DNA of 64,000 bases from Eustoma russellianum (GCA_036186865.1 AP025048.1:30358870-30422869), one strand, 5' to 3'. Shown: positions 34,903 through 46,697, counted from the first letter of the stretch. The notes: generated by a model not told the origin, from the letters alone. Program-made: numbers and translations.

Positions 34903-37900
34903 GAAAATCGCAAGGAATGCAAGAAGGAGGCAAAGTCAAAGAATCTAAAAACTAAATGGTTTTTAGATAGTGGATGTTCACGGTATATGACAGGCAACCT
35001 CAAACTATTCACCGAGTTGGAACATATAATGAATGGAGGAAAGGTAACATTCGATGACAACAACAAAGGACAAGTTGTTGGAAAAGGAACAATGGGGACC
35101 CTAACACATTTCAAATAAGAAATGTGTTATTTGTAAGTAATCTTTTTTATAATTTATTAAGTATTTCTCAACTTATAGATTGCGGATATAATGTTTCTTT
35201 TCTTCCTAATTCTTGTGATATAATAAATGAAAAAGGAGAAATTGTTTTAAAAGAAAATAGAGATGGTAATATTTATGCTCTAACCTTAGATAAAATGTTA
35301 GATGCTAAGGTTAAGTGTTTAATATCACATGACTTAGATGTGAATTTATGGCATAGAAGATTAGGCCATATAGGAATTTCAACCATTAAGAAATTATCTA
35401 AGAAGAATTTAATTAGAGGAATGCCTAAGTTAGACTTAGAAAATTTTCAAATGTGTGAAACGTGTATTAAAGGAAAACACATTAAAGAAACATTAAAACT
35501 GAAACATGATGTGAGTACTAGTCATGTACTAGAATTGCTTCACTTAGACTTATTTGGTCCAAGTAGGACAAGAAGTTTAGGTGGACACTACTATGTGTGT
35601 GTCATAGTAGATGATTACTCACGCTACACATGGACATTGTTCTTAACACACAAAGACGATGCTCCATTAACAATCAAAACTCTTATCAATCAACTTGAAA
35701 ATATTTACGAAGAAAGTGTTAAGAGAATTAGAAGTGATAGAGGTGGATAATTTAAAAACAAAGATGTAATCAAATTTTGTGAACTACATGGAATGAAAGA
35801 TGAATTCTCACCACCTAGAATACCACAACTCAATGAAGTTTTTGAACGTAAAAATAGAACTATACAAGAAATAGCAAGGAAAATGTTATGAGAAACAAAG
35901 TACCTAAATATTTATGGGATGAAGCTGTTAGTTGTGCATGTTATATAATAAATAAGCTTTCTATTAGAAAGAAATTGAATAAAACACCTTATGAATTGTT
36001 AAACAATAGACAACCCAAAGTAGATTATTGTAGAGTATTTGGATTTAATTTGTGTTGAAAACTAAGGATAATCTAGACAAGTTTTAACAAAAATCTATTG
36101 AATGCATATTTGTTGGTTATTCAACTAATTCAAGAGCATATAGGTGTTATAATCCTGCATCTAGAAAAATAATTGAATCTATACATGTGAAATTCAATGA
36201 AAATGCATGTTTTGAAGTTAGTGATAAAACTCAACATAAACAAGAAAATAATGTTGAAAATATGTTTGATGATGATGTATTACTTGAGCCTGTACTTGAT
36301 CATCTAGAACCAACTCCTCCTGAACAAGATATACATGAACCCTTAGATGAAATAAATGAAGAAACTTTGCAATTGGAAGATGATACAACTAATGATCCAA
36401 TTACATATGATAATATTCATACAAATGAAACATTTGAACAAGATGAGGGTGAACCTAGTCAATCTAGGAATTGGTGGCATCTTAAAGAATTAATCCTTGG
36501 GGATCTAAGTGTTGGGGTTAGAACACGTAGAAACATAATTCAACTTGAAAGACATAGATTAATCTCACACTTAGAACCTAAGAATGTAAAGGAAACCTTA
36601 GGTGATATATCATGGATAGATGCCATGCATGAGGAGTTAAATCAATTTACAAGGAACAACGTGTGGGATTTAATACCTAAACCCGAAAATAAGTCTATAA
36701 TAGGAACGAAATGGGTATTTAGGAATAAAATGGATGAACAAGGAAACATCACATGGAATAAGGCTAGACTAGTCGCACAAGGTTATAATCAACAAAAAGG
36801 AATAGATTACGAAGAAACCTTTTGCACCCGTTACATGACTAGAAGCAATTAGATTGTTACTTGTGATTGCGAGTCTAAGCAACATCAAACTCTTCCAAAT
36901 GGATGTCAAGAGTGCATTCTTGAATGGATACATACAAGAAGAGGTGTTTGTCAAACAACCTCCTGGATTCGAAGATCTAAAGAATCCTAACCATGTGTAC
37001 AAGTTTAAGAAAGCTCTATATTGTTTGAAACAAGCTCCAAGAGCTTGGTATGATAGATTTGCAAACTTTTTTTTATTGAAAATAATTATCAAAGGAGAAC
37101 CATGGACAACACATTATTCCTAAGAAGAAAAGATAATGATTTATTAATAGTTCAAATATACATAGATGATATAATCTTTGGTTCAACTAACCCTACCTTA
37201 GTAAAGGACTTCGAAGAGTGTATGAAGTCAAAGTTTGAAATGTCAATGGTAGGAGAATTGAATTACTTCTTAGGGCTTCAAATCAAACAAACCCCTCAAG
37301 GAATTCACGTTAGCCAACTTAAGTATGCCAATGATAGGATTAAAAAGTTTGGCTTTGAAGAGTTGAAACCAACACCTACACCCATGAGTGTTAGCACCAA
37401 ACTAGATAAGGATGAAAATGGTAAACCTTTTGAAGACACACTATATAGGTCTATGATTGGCTCACTGTTATACTTAAATGCATCAAGACCTGACATCATG
37501 TTTAGTGTGTGTATGTGTGCTAGGTTTCAATCTTGTCCTAAGGTATCTCATTGCAATGTAGTGAAAAAGATCTTTAGATATCTTAAACACACACCTCACT
37601 TAGGACTTTGGTATGATAGAAATGCTAAGTTGGAATTATACGCATATAGTGATGCTGATTATGGTGGTTGCAAATTAGATAGAAAATCTACTAGCGGTAC
37701 GTGTCAATTCATAGGAACCAACTTGATCGCTTGGTTTTCTAAAAAGCAAGCTAGTGTAGCTCTTTCTACCACTGAAGTAGAGTATATAGCCTTGAGTTTA
37801 TGCACTACCCAAATACTTTGGCTTGAACAATAACTTAGTGATTTTGGCATTAAAATGAATAAGATTCAAAATTTCTGCGATAACACAAGTGCGATTAATC

Positions 37901-38112
37901 TTTCTCGGAATCTGGTACTTCATTCTAAGGCCAAACACATTGAGGTACGATACCATTTTCTTCGAGATCATGTTCAAAATGGAGATATAACCATAGATCA
38001 TGTAAAAACTGATCACCAAATAGCTGATATCTTAACCAAACCCCTTAATCAAGCCAATTTTAAAAACTTACGAGCCAAGTTAGGTATGATGACTTCCGAA
38101 ACCATTGCATAA
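34903..38112 (+). pseudogene. Element E pol: protease, integrase, reverse transcriptase, RNase H
   Basis: The frame opens right after an acceptor-like CCCCATTGTAG. Protease has WFLDSGCSRYMTG (about 34960). The GAG-pre-integrase zinc region has LWHRRLGHIG and CETCIKGK (35340-35480). Integrase has LDLFGPSRT, then SDRGG followed by a stop at 35748, and ends in a damaged ERKNRT motif. A linker (36187-36600) precedes reverse transcriptase with ALYCLKQAPRAWYDRF and the catalytic YIDD (37159-37170). RNase H has YSDADYGG and STTEVEYIAL and ends at a TAA at 38110-38112. Breaks include stops near 35748, 35889 and 37831 and frameshifts near 35105, 36050, 36830 and 37085. Several stops are CAA or GAA changed to TAA. 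The RNase H catalytic residues are intact, unlike in A. Confidence 0.92.
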
Positions 38113-38488
38113 TTCTATCTTTTGCATGATTTGCAAAATAAAGGGTGAGATAGAATAAGAACATGATTTTAGTTGGTAAGTCATGATTTGGACTTGAGTT
38201 GAATAATATGCTAAGTTTCAATTGGTATAAGTTTGGAGCATAGGTTAAGGGAGAGAGTATAAATTGAGGGAGAGCACATGAACACATATGTTAAAAACAT
38301 GAATACATATAAATTGAGAATTTGAAAACAATTGCTAATTTGTTTCTAAAACAATTGGTAAAAATTTGGTGAAAAAATTGGTAATTGGTGAGGTTTTCAA
38401 AACATTTCAATTGGTAGATATGTGACAAAACATTTGTGACATTAAAATCATGTTAGGTTATTTTGAAAATCATCCAAAAGGGGGAGCA
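38113..38488 (+). mobile_element. Element E: 3' spacer and polypurine tract
   Basis: Non-coding, AT-rich, with weaker purine tracts than A, F and H (GGGTGAG near 38143, AAGGGAGAG near 38247) and the terminal polypurine tract CAAAAGGGGGAGCA at 38475-38488 directly before the 3' LTR. Confidence 0.78.
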
Positions 38489-39077
38489 TATTGAGAAATA
38501 TGTTTGGATAATTTTCAAAGTCATGATTTTAAGTGGTGAATGCCTAAAAATGTCACACATGGTGTTATATGTGATTAAAATTTGAAAAAGTTGACATCGA
38601 TCTCTCAAGTTGTTGCACTTCGATCGATCGATGTACTTCGATCCTTCACATCGATCGATCTATGTAAGGCAGTGAAAGTTCAAGACCTTACGTTGAGACA
38701 TTGATCTCTAAACCTGAGACACATCAATCGATCGATGTACATCAAACCCTCACTTCTATCGATCGATGTAGGCCAGAGACAAATTCTGAAACTCATTGTG
38801 AGACTTCGATCTGAAGCTGCGACACTTCGATCGATCGATGCCTAGGATTTTTAGAAATATTTTTCTAAAATGTGATAAAATGGGTATTTTCATTTGTATA
38901 TGATTTATACATGTTCATTATGTGATTATCATGTGTTCTTGGTGATTATAAATGTATTGTGAACTAACATGCCTGGGAAGTTTTTGCAACTTACCAAAAA
39001 GGGCAAAATTGGTATTTTAAGTTTTTTAGGAACATGGTATGGTGGAAATAATTCAAGGACATATTCTCATCTTATTA

Positions 39078-39687
39078 ATCATGAAAAAGGTGTTATAATA
39101 TTCATTTCTGACCATCAGGGTCATTTCTGGAGTTTCTCTAACTAGGGGCATTTTGGTCATTTTATCCCTGATAGTATTTTTGGTATATTCACTCAAAGAA
39201 TCTCTTGAGAATATTCTTATCATCATTCTGGAGTTGAGTTGTAATTATTTTGAAGATTATATGGTGGTCTTATATTATTTTTTTCACATGATGATATTAT
39301 TAACTATAACGGGATATGTGACGAGTTGTGATGTCACATTCTATTTCTTTCTTGAAGTCTCTTTTATATATGTTATTGGAGGATATTTATAATCATATTT
39401 AAGAGAATATAAAGGTGTTCAAGGTGTGCAAATGATCACAACATACAAGAAGAAGTTTTGGGAATTTTGGTGTTATGTGTTGACATAATCTTGTCAATTA
39501 TTATTTGGTGATTTCTTCTTTAAACATCTGAGTTGATATACTTCTATATATGCTCAAAAACATCCATATTCAGGTGGAGGTGATATATTATTCATTTTAT
39601 GGCTTGGTGACAAGTGGACAAATCAAAAAGAGGCTAGTTGGCAAAAGTTGCCAACTTGGAAAAATTGAAAAAATTTGAATATGTAGC
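39078..39687 (+). repeat. 610-bp block, first copy (left of the gap)
   Basis: Every base I compared, from ATCATGAAAAAGG to AATATGTAGC, recurs at 39699-40308 in the same orientation, with a constant offset of 621. The block contains identical 79-codon open frames (39153-39392 and 39774-40013) that resemble nothing known to me. Confidence 0.93.
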
Positions 39688-39688
39688 G

Positions 39689-39698
39689 NNNNNNNNNN
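39689..39698. other. Assembly gap (10 N)
   Basis: Ten N bases. The identical 610-bp blocks on both sides suggest two overlapping contig ends placed next to each other rather than a real gap of unknown sequence. Confidence 0.98.
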
Positions 39699-40308
39699 AT
39701 CATGAAAAAGGTGTTATAATATTCATTTCTGACCATCAGGGTCATTTCTGGAGTTTCTCTAACTAGGGGCATTTTGGTCATTTTATCCCTGATAGTATTT
39801 TTGGTATATTCACTCAAAGAATCTCTTGAGAATATTCTTATCATCATTCTGGAGTTGAGTTGTAATTATTTTGAAGATTATATGGTGGTCTTATATTATT
39901 TTTTTCACATGATGATATTATTAACTATAACGGGATATGTGACGAGTTGTGATGTCACATTCTATTTCTTTCTTGAAGTCTCTTTTATATATGTTATTGG
40001 AGGATATTTATAATCATATTTAAGAGAATATAAAGGTGTTCAAGGTGTGCAAATGATCACAACATACAAGAAGAAGTTTTGGGAATTTTGGTGTTATGTG
40101 TTGACATAATCTTGTCAATTATTATTTGGTGATTTCTTCTTTAAACATCTGAGTTGATATACTTCTATATATGCTCAAAAACATCCATATTCAGGTGGAG
40201 GTGATATATTATTCATTTTATGGCTTGGTGACAAGTGGACAAATCAAAAAGAGGCTAGTTGGCAAAAGTTGCCAACTTGGAAAAATTGAAAAAATTTGAA
40301 TATGTAGC
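39699..40308 (+). repeat. 610-bp block, second copy (right of the gap)
   Basis: Same sequence as 39078-39687. It continues into unique sequence (GCCGACAGCTACATGG) up to the start of F, so this copy is the one in true context on the right. Confidence 0.93.
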
Positions 40309-41610
40309 CGACAGCTACATGGTTGAAAATGGCTGATTTTGGGGTCAAACTTGTAGAGAAAAAGGGGTTTGTGTGATTTCAAAATACATGATTTAAACAT
40401 GTTACAAAGAAATGCATGACATATTGCACAAAACTTGCCTTATATAGTTCATATATAATGTTGTCGTACTAACGAGCCATGAAGCTTTAAAGCTTACATC
40501 AAATGACAAACATTTGTTGTGTTTGAACTATTTTCAGGTGCCACCATTAATGAACTAAACTAGTTCATCAAGTGAAGTATTTAGTTAATCAAACTAAGTA
40601 GTTCATTAAAGGAAGCAATATTTGGAAAAGACACAAAGGCAACAAGTTGAAGAAAGGAAAGTTCTCCCTCTCCTCTCCACACATATTACACGCCATTATA
40701 CACACACATATATATTTTCAGATTTTTTGAAAAAGGCACATAAACATTTATTCCAACGTACTACCGACATGTTATATATTTTACGTACATACGTTAACGT
40801 CACACCACTATATTTAGCTCATATTTATGAGTATATTCAGGTCTTATATCATATGATATAAGTCATGGTGATGACAAATTTAATACTACACGTTACAAGG
40901 TTATAAACCAAAAATTATTGTATCGGGCGAATACCGAAAATTCGCCAAAGTGTCACGTACTTGCCATAAATAGATGGCCAGCCCCTACACTTCAAAAATG
41001 GCCACAAATTTCGTGGCTTTCATGATATATACAGCCATAAAATTATTCTATGTTGGCACACACAAATCATCCCACATTAAGGCCAAATTGTGGAGATTCC
41101 AATTTCAATTTTGTCGCATGGTTTAGGCGCCACTTTAAGATCAGCCTAAGTGCTGAATATTAAAGTTTAATTTATGTATATTATGTGTAACATAATATAT
41201 ATAACATGTGCAAAAAGTTAGAATTTAATATGAGAAAAATCGGGTAATCGATAAACGTCGAAAATTCGGTTTTCTACGTACACGACACATGGAACGTTTT
41301 TGGCATATCATATAACATGTATCTAGACACTTTTTACATATTTCATACATCTCAAAATGTTCTATAAAATTCAATTAAGGTCTGATTGGAATATACCATG
41401 TGTGTATAATTAAATGTGCACTATTTTACAAAGTTTGCAAAAATAAAATTCAGCACATGTATCTACACATTCACACGCCTAGATCAGCTGAATTGGAGCA
41501 TATGTGGAATCTTGTTGGCAACTTGATTGGTCAAGAATGAAGCATACAATGTTGGTGACTTAAAGAAAGGAACTACAAAAGGTAACATTTCAAATCTTGT
41601 CACAATTGTG

Positions 41611-41636
41611 ACACATGCTGAAAATTCAGCATGTGT
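41611..41636. repeat. LTR palindrome F1
   Basis: ACACATGCTGAA and TTCAGCATGTGT are perfect inverted arms separated by AA. GGCCGAAATT follows 12 bases later. Confidence 0.9.
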
Positions 41637-41767
41637 ACAAATGGCTGGCCGAAATTCTCACTTTAATGATCCATATTTTGTTGTCTTGAATCATGTGGAT
41701 AATTGGGAGATAGTATGAAAGTATTTTGAATTAATTATGAAATTAAAATGGTGATATTTTTGAATAT

Positions 41768-41796
41768 CACACATGCTGAAAATTTCAGCATGTGTG
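41768..41796. repeat. LTR palindrome F2
   Basis: CACACATGCTGAAA and TTTCAGCATGTGTG are 14-base perfect arms around a single A. GGCCGATTT follows within 15 bases. Confidence 0.92.
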
Positions 41797-41942
41797 GGAA
41801 TGTATATGGCCGATTTCTAGTCCTTGTTGATGATAAATTTTTATCCCAAAAATGATAAGAATGTCTTGCATTAAATGGTGATTGATTTCAAGGATTAAAT
41901 CAAAGTAAAATTGGCAATATTTTGAATGAAATGTAAATGTTA

Positions 41943-41966
41943 CACATGCTGAAATTTCAGCATGTG
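41943..41966. repeat. LTR palindrome F3
   Basis: CACATGCTGAAA directly joined to TTTCAGCATGTG, a perfect 24-base palindrome. GGCTGATTTT, a variant of the following motif, lies shortly downstream. Confidence 0.92.
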
Positions 41967-42614
41967 CAAGTGGTGTTATGGCTGATTTTTACATGGTATT
42001 TTGGAGTTATTTGCCTAGCTAATTTTGTGTGATGATCTTGTGAATTATGGTAACTATTTTATGATTATTTTGGCATATTTTTAAAGTGTTATTCTCAGAT
42101 TTGTCTAGTCATCAAGTGATGACAACATCCAACCAATCAATGAGTTCCAGGTAAGCAAGAGCTTAATGATCATCTAATGAGGAGATGCCAAGTAAGCAAA
42201 GACATGTCACAATGATGCCATATACTCTTCCAAGAACTTAGAAGATAATTTTCAAGAGGGCAAGAGCAACAAGGGGGTGGACAACATGTTAAAAGGAAAG
42301 GAAGAGAGCAAAACAAAAACAAGAACAAGCCTTGCAAATTTGAAAGATCAAAAACGTTTTAGCCTTCTCTTCTACACTCTCTTTCTTTATTCTCTCTAAA
42401 AGCCTATTGTACTCATATTCATATACTTGAATAGGCTTCATATAGTCCACCACATATTCTTTATCATTGTAAAAGATTGATCAAGGTGTGATCAATCTTG
42501 CACTTGCGAGGTGGTGGTGTTCGTGACAATTGTATTCTCATACAAGGTTTGTAAAGGGTTGGAGTTGGTGTGTAACTCCATCAACCATGTGTCGTGCCTT
42601 GCAGATCCTACAAG

Positions 42615-42626
42615 TGTTATCAGAGC
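42615..42626 (+). promoter_or_regulatory. Primer-binding site of element F
   Basis: TGTTATCAGAGC, one mismatch to the initiator tRNA-Met complement, two bases after the LTR end. Confidence 0.88.
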
Positions 42627-42668
42627 GCAGGCACTCTCACGACAAGGAGATCCAACGATCTTAGTGAG

Positions 42669-43542
42669 ATGGCAACCACTAGACACAAAATCTAGCAAGA
42701 AGGTATGTCAAGCCAAAGACCTCCACTTCTTGATAGTGAGGTACATTCTGATTCCGATTCCGATTCTGAACCATCATATCATGATTTGTTTGTTCAATAT
42801 CTTGCATAAGTTTGCTAAGACTCTTGCAAAAGAAAAGAAGCGATTAATTGAAGACAAGAAGCTGTTAGAATCTTCTAACGAGAATCTTGTCGCTCAATTA
42901 AACGATTCAAAAGAAGAGTCGTCATGCATCATTAATACATTAAAGACAAAGATCTCATCATTGACCACGCAAAATAATGAAATGAAATCCGAGATTTCAA
43001 ATTTGAAATCAAGGAATACGGACTTAGAGAAAATGATGAAACAGTTTGAAACGGGATCTAACATGCTAGATTGTATTATCTTATCACAAAAGCATGACAG
43101 TGATAAAACGGGATTAAGATACATTGAGACAGATGAAGTATCCATTAAACCAACCAAGTTTGTATTGTCTAAGAAAATAGACACTCCAAAAACACATACG
43201 GCGTCTAAGATGACGCAAAGACCCCCTCTCCCCTCATCTCGTAATATTTCTTCTTCATATCATGCGAAATATAATTTTGTGCCATATAGATATGAGAAGA
43301 AACAAGTGATGCATACAAGAGATTCATTTCATCCATCTAGATCATGCACTACGCACACTAACACAAGGACATATCGAAAACGTCCTACATATAATGAGTA
43401 TAAAGGAGTTCTTGGCCAAAGGCCCAAAGTGCACTCACCACATGTCTACTACATTGCACCTTCATCTACATTTTTGCCATTTGCTAGACCGAGAAGGATC
43501 ACCCAAGTATGGGCACCGAAAGGTACTTTTACTAAGAGGTGA
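42669..43542 (+). pseudogene. Element F gag with a large internal deletion
   Basis: Starts at ATG 42669, in the same place as the gag of B and H. It carries a TAG stop at codon 9 and then RPPLLDSE, after which it jumps to a DSDSDSEPSY region near 42740. Measured against H, 1029 bp (343 codons) are missing, including the whole UBN2 domain and the zinc knuckle. The coiled coil (LAKEKKRLIEDKK, 42823-43050) and the basic C-terminal tail (RTYRKRPTYNEYK, WAPKGTFTKR) remain, to the TGA at 43540-43542. A small deletion near 42800 also shifts the frame. The product could not form a capsid. Confidence 0.9.
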
Positions 43543-43603
43543 ATAACTAACTCGTAAGGACCTAAAATTAAAAGGGTACCTAAATCATTTTTGTACATTG
43601 CAG
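43540..43603 (+). other. Element F: all-frame stop and acceptor-like spacer between gag and pol
   Basis: TGAATAACTAA (43540-43550) closes all three frames. TTTTTGTACATTGCAG ends at 43603, and the protease frame is open from 43604. Layout and spacing are the same as in B. A GTATGG at 43507 would be a phase-compatible donor; GTGAAT at 43539 would not. Confidence 0.6.
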
Positions 43604-46600
43604 GGAACCCACACATCAAAAGATACATCAATCAAATGGTTCCTTGATAGTGGTTGCTCGAGGCACATGACGGGTGACCCGAGCCTATTCACGAAATTGA
43701 AGAAGGTCACAAAAGGCAGATCCGTGACCTTTGGAGACAACAACGAAGGCAAGATCATCAGAAAAGATACAATTGGAAACCCAAGCACTCTTCAAATCTC
43801 CAACGTCTTTTTGGTAAGCAACTTATTTTATAATCTTCTTAGCATTTCGCAATTCATTGACAATGGTTTTGATGTGTGTTTTACTCACCCATATTACAAT
43901 ATAATAAATAAAAATGGAGAAACAGTCTTAAAAGGAAAACAGGAAGGAAACATTTTTACGCTTTCTATGGATGATATGTTAGACGCTAAGGTTAAATGTT
44001 TCATGTAAAATGAATCTAACGTAAATTTGTGGCATAGACGTTTAGGGCATATTGTCATTTCTACACTAGAAAAACTCCAACAAAAGAACCTAATACGAGG
44101 ATTGCCTACACTTGATTTAGACAACTTTCAGTTGTGTGAATCTTGTATAAAAGGCAAACAAACACGCGAGTCACTAAAACCTAAAAATGAAATAAGCACG
44201 ACTAGAGTTTTAGAATTACTACACATTGATTTGTTTGGTCCTAGTCGCACTACGAGTCTTGGTGGACGTCACTATGCTTGTGTAATTATTGATGATTTTT
44301 CTCGTTGTACTTGGACTTTGTTTCTTGCACATAAGGATGATAGTGCCACTGAGATTGCGAAACTAATAAAACAACTTGAAAATCAATAAGGTGTCAATGT
44401 GAAAAAGATAAGAAGCGATAGAGGCGGTGAATTTAAAAACAAGGACATGATTTTATTTTGCGAAGAAGGAATTAAACATGAGTTTTCGCCACCTAGAACT
44501 CCACAATTAAATGGAGTAGTAGAAAGAAAGAATAGGACATTACAATAAATTGCTAGAAATATGTTGTGCGAAAATAAATTGTCTAGATTTTTGTGGGCGG
44601 AAGACGTAAACTGTGCATGCTACATAATAAATCGCTTGTCCATTAGAAAGAAAATAAATAAGATGGCTTATGAGATATTAAATGATCGCATGCCTAAAAT
44701 TGACTATTTTCGTGTGTTTGGATGCAAATGCTTTGTTTTTAAATACAAAAGATAATTTAGATAAATTTGAATTCAAATCAATTGAATGCATCTTTGTTGG
44801 GTATTCTGTGAATTCAAAAGCATATAGGTGTTATGATCCTCTCACTAGACAAATTCTAGAATCTATTCATGTGAAATTTAATGAATTTGGTGAGATTGAT
44901 AAAGATAAATAATATGATGATGATTTTGAATTGAAACCCGTGTTGAATGATGATGATGACACGTTTGATATGCATGATATGCATGATACACTAAAAATGC
45001 ACGATCACTTAGAAATGCATGAGAACGTAGAAAATAATCAACCAAGATGGCATAGAGATCACCCACACGATCTCATCATAGGTGATATCACACACGGTGT
45101 GCGTCTACGTAGAAGAATAAATCCGGAAGAAATAAATCAATTTCATGCTATGATTTCTGAAATTGAACCTAAAAATGTGCATGATGCTTTGAGTGATTCT
45201 TCTTGGATTGATGCTATGCATGACGAACTTAATCAATTTGTTAGAAATGACATATGGGATTTAGTGCCACGACCACAAGATAAGACCATAATAGGCACAA
45301 AATGGGTATTTAGAAATAAAATGAATGAAGAAGGAAAAGTTGTTAGAAATAAAGCTAGACTTGTAGCACAAGGCTATAATCAAGAAGAAGGAATTGATTA
45401 TGATGAAACATTTGCACCCGTAGCACGTTTAGAAGCTATACGAATTTTACTTGCCATTGCTTGCATGAAAGAGTTTAAACTGTCTCAAATAGACGTGAAA
45501 AGTGCATTCTTAAATGGATTTATACAAGAAGAGGTATACGTGAAACAACCACCCGGTTTTGAAGATTTGAAACATCCCGATCACGTGTACAAACTAAAGA
45601 AGGCACTATACGGACTAAAGCAAGCACCTAGAGCATGGTATGATCGTTTTGCTACTTTCCTTTTAGAAAATGGTTTTAAAAGAGGCACTATAGATAGTAC
45701 ATTATTTTTGAAACAAGATAAATCGGATTTACTTATTATTCAAATTTACGTTGATGACATCATTTTCGGCTCCACTTCTCATAAACTTGTTGAAGATTTT
45801 GAAAATTGCATGAAATCCGAATTTGAAATGTCTATGGTTGGCGAATTGAACTATTTTCTTGGCTTGCAGATTAAGCAAACGAGTAAAGGCATTCACATAA
45901 GACAAGCTAAATATGTAAATGATATGATTAAAAAGTTCAATTTTGAGAATTTAAAACCATCCCCCGCCCCTATGAGTGTTACTACTAAATTAGATAAAGA
46001 TGAACATGGTAAGGATTTTGATAATGCCTTATATAGATCTATGATTGGCTCTTTGCTATATCTTACTGCTAGTAGGCCTGACATCATGTTCAGTGTATGT
46101 ATGTGTGTACGTTTTCAAAGTCAACCCAATGTGTCTCACTATAATGCGGTAAAAAAATATTCCGATATATTAAGCACACATCCACCTTAGGCATTTGGTA
46201 TGATAAAGATTGTGACTTTAATTTTTATGCCTACACTGACGCTGATTATGGTGGATGTAAGATAGATAGAGAAAGCACGAGTTTACACTTGCCAATTTAT
46301 AGGAAACTCACTTATTTCATGGTTTTCCAAAAAGCAGGCAAGCGTAGCTTGATCCACTACTGAAAATGAGTACATGGCACTTAGTCTTTGCTGCACACAA
46401 TTACTATGGATAAAACAACAACTTTCGGACTTTGAAATTACCGTAAATTAAATTTCTATATATTGTGATAGTATGAGTGCAATTAACCTATCTAAGAACC
46501 CCGTGTTACACTCTAAGGCCAAGCATATAGATGTACGCTATCACTTTCTTCGTGATCACGTAAATAATGGTGATATTGTCATAGATCACGTACGCACAGA

Positions 46601-46697
46601 GGCACAAGTAGTGGATATCTTCACTAAAGCCTTAAATCAAGCCATGTACGAAAATCTTCGTTCTAAATTAGGCATGATTTCTGCTGATTTGATTTGA
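43604..46697 (+). pseudogene. Element F pol: protease, integrase, reverse transcriptase, RNase H
   Basis: Protease with WFLDSGCSRHMTGD (about 43637). GAG-pre-integrase zinc region with LWHRRLGHIV and CESCIKGK (44024-44160). Integrase with IDLFGPSRT, RSDRGGEFKN and VVERKNRT (44225-44540), that is, all three D,D,E-region motifs. Reverse transcriptase in one long open stretch (44931-46190) with KSAFLNGFIQEE, ALYGLKQAPRAWYDRF and YVDD (45746-45760). RNase H with YTDADYGG, then the C-terminal tail to the TGA at 46695-46697. Breaks: stops at 44006-44008, 44387-44389, 44546-44548, 44910-44912 and 46449-46451, and frameshifts near 44750, 46150 and 46285. It is the most complete copia pol in the window. 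Confidence 0.93.

Larger units (their letters stand above)
31041..40351 (+). mobile_element. Element E: copia retrotransposon with CGATCGAT-rich LTRs
   Basis: The 5' LTR (31041-32614), primer-binding site, gag, protease, integrase, reverse transcriptase, RNase H, 3' spacer and polypurine tract are all recognisable, followed by a 3' LTR from 38489. The 3' LTR matches the 5' LTR to about 39037 and then diverges. The rest up to 40351, where F begins, is probably LTR sequence lost from the 5' copy, but that is inference. An N gap (39689-39698) lies in this stretch. The proteins are related to those of B and F but clearly distinct. Confidence 0.8.
38489..40351 (+). repeat. Element E: 3' LTR, interrupted by F
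   Basis: Starts TATTGAGAAATATG (the TG of the 5' LTR is mutated to TA) and repeats 31041-31590 including the CGATCGAT palindromes (38595-38845). After about 39037 it has no match in the 5' LTR. The stretch to 40351 includes the assembly gap and a duplicated block, and ends with a GGCTGATTTT motif similar to that of other copia LTRs. Assignment of 39037-40351 to this LTR is inferred from continuity only. Confidence 0.65.
40352..42612 (+). repeat. Element F: 5' LTR (2261 bp, internally deleted)
   Basis: Starts TGTAGAGAAAAAGGGG and ends GATCCTACA. It has the inverted repeat around 40549, the 20-bp palindrome (40843-40862) and three long palindromes (41611-41636, 41768-41796, 41943-41966). Near 42590 it jumps from CTCCATCAACCATGTG directly to the last CCTTGCAGATCCTACA, losing about 760 bp that H's LTR still has. 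Confidence 0.9.

Noticed and set aside
39153..39392. A hydrophobic 79-codon open frame present twice (also 39774-40013)
   Set aside because: Identity of the two copies comes from the duplicated block at the assembly gap. It sits in probable LTR sequence and matches no family I recognise.
43530..43550. Plus-one frameshift from gag into pol in F
   Set aside because: TGAATAACTAA closes all three frames within 11 bases, so a shift near the gag end meets a stop in every frame.
43539..43603. Splicing of F at GTGAAT (43539) to TTGCAG as the gag-pol link
   Set aside because: The 65-nt segment starts in codon phase 2 and does not lead into the pol frame; it is also shorter than usual plant introns.
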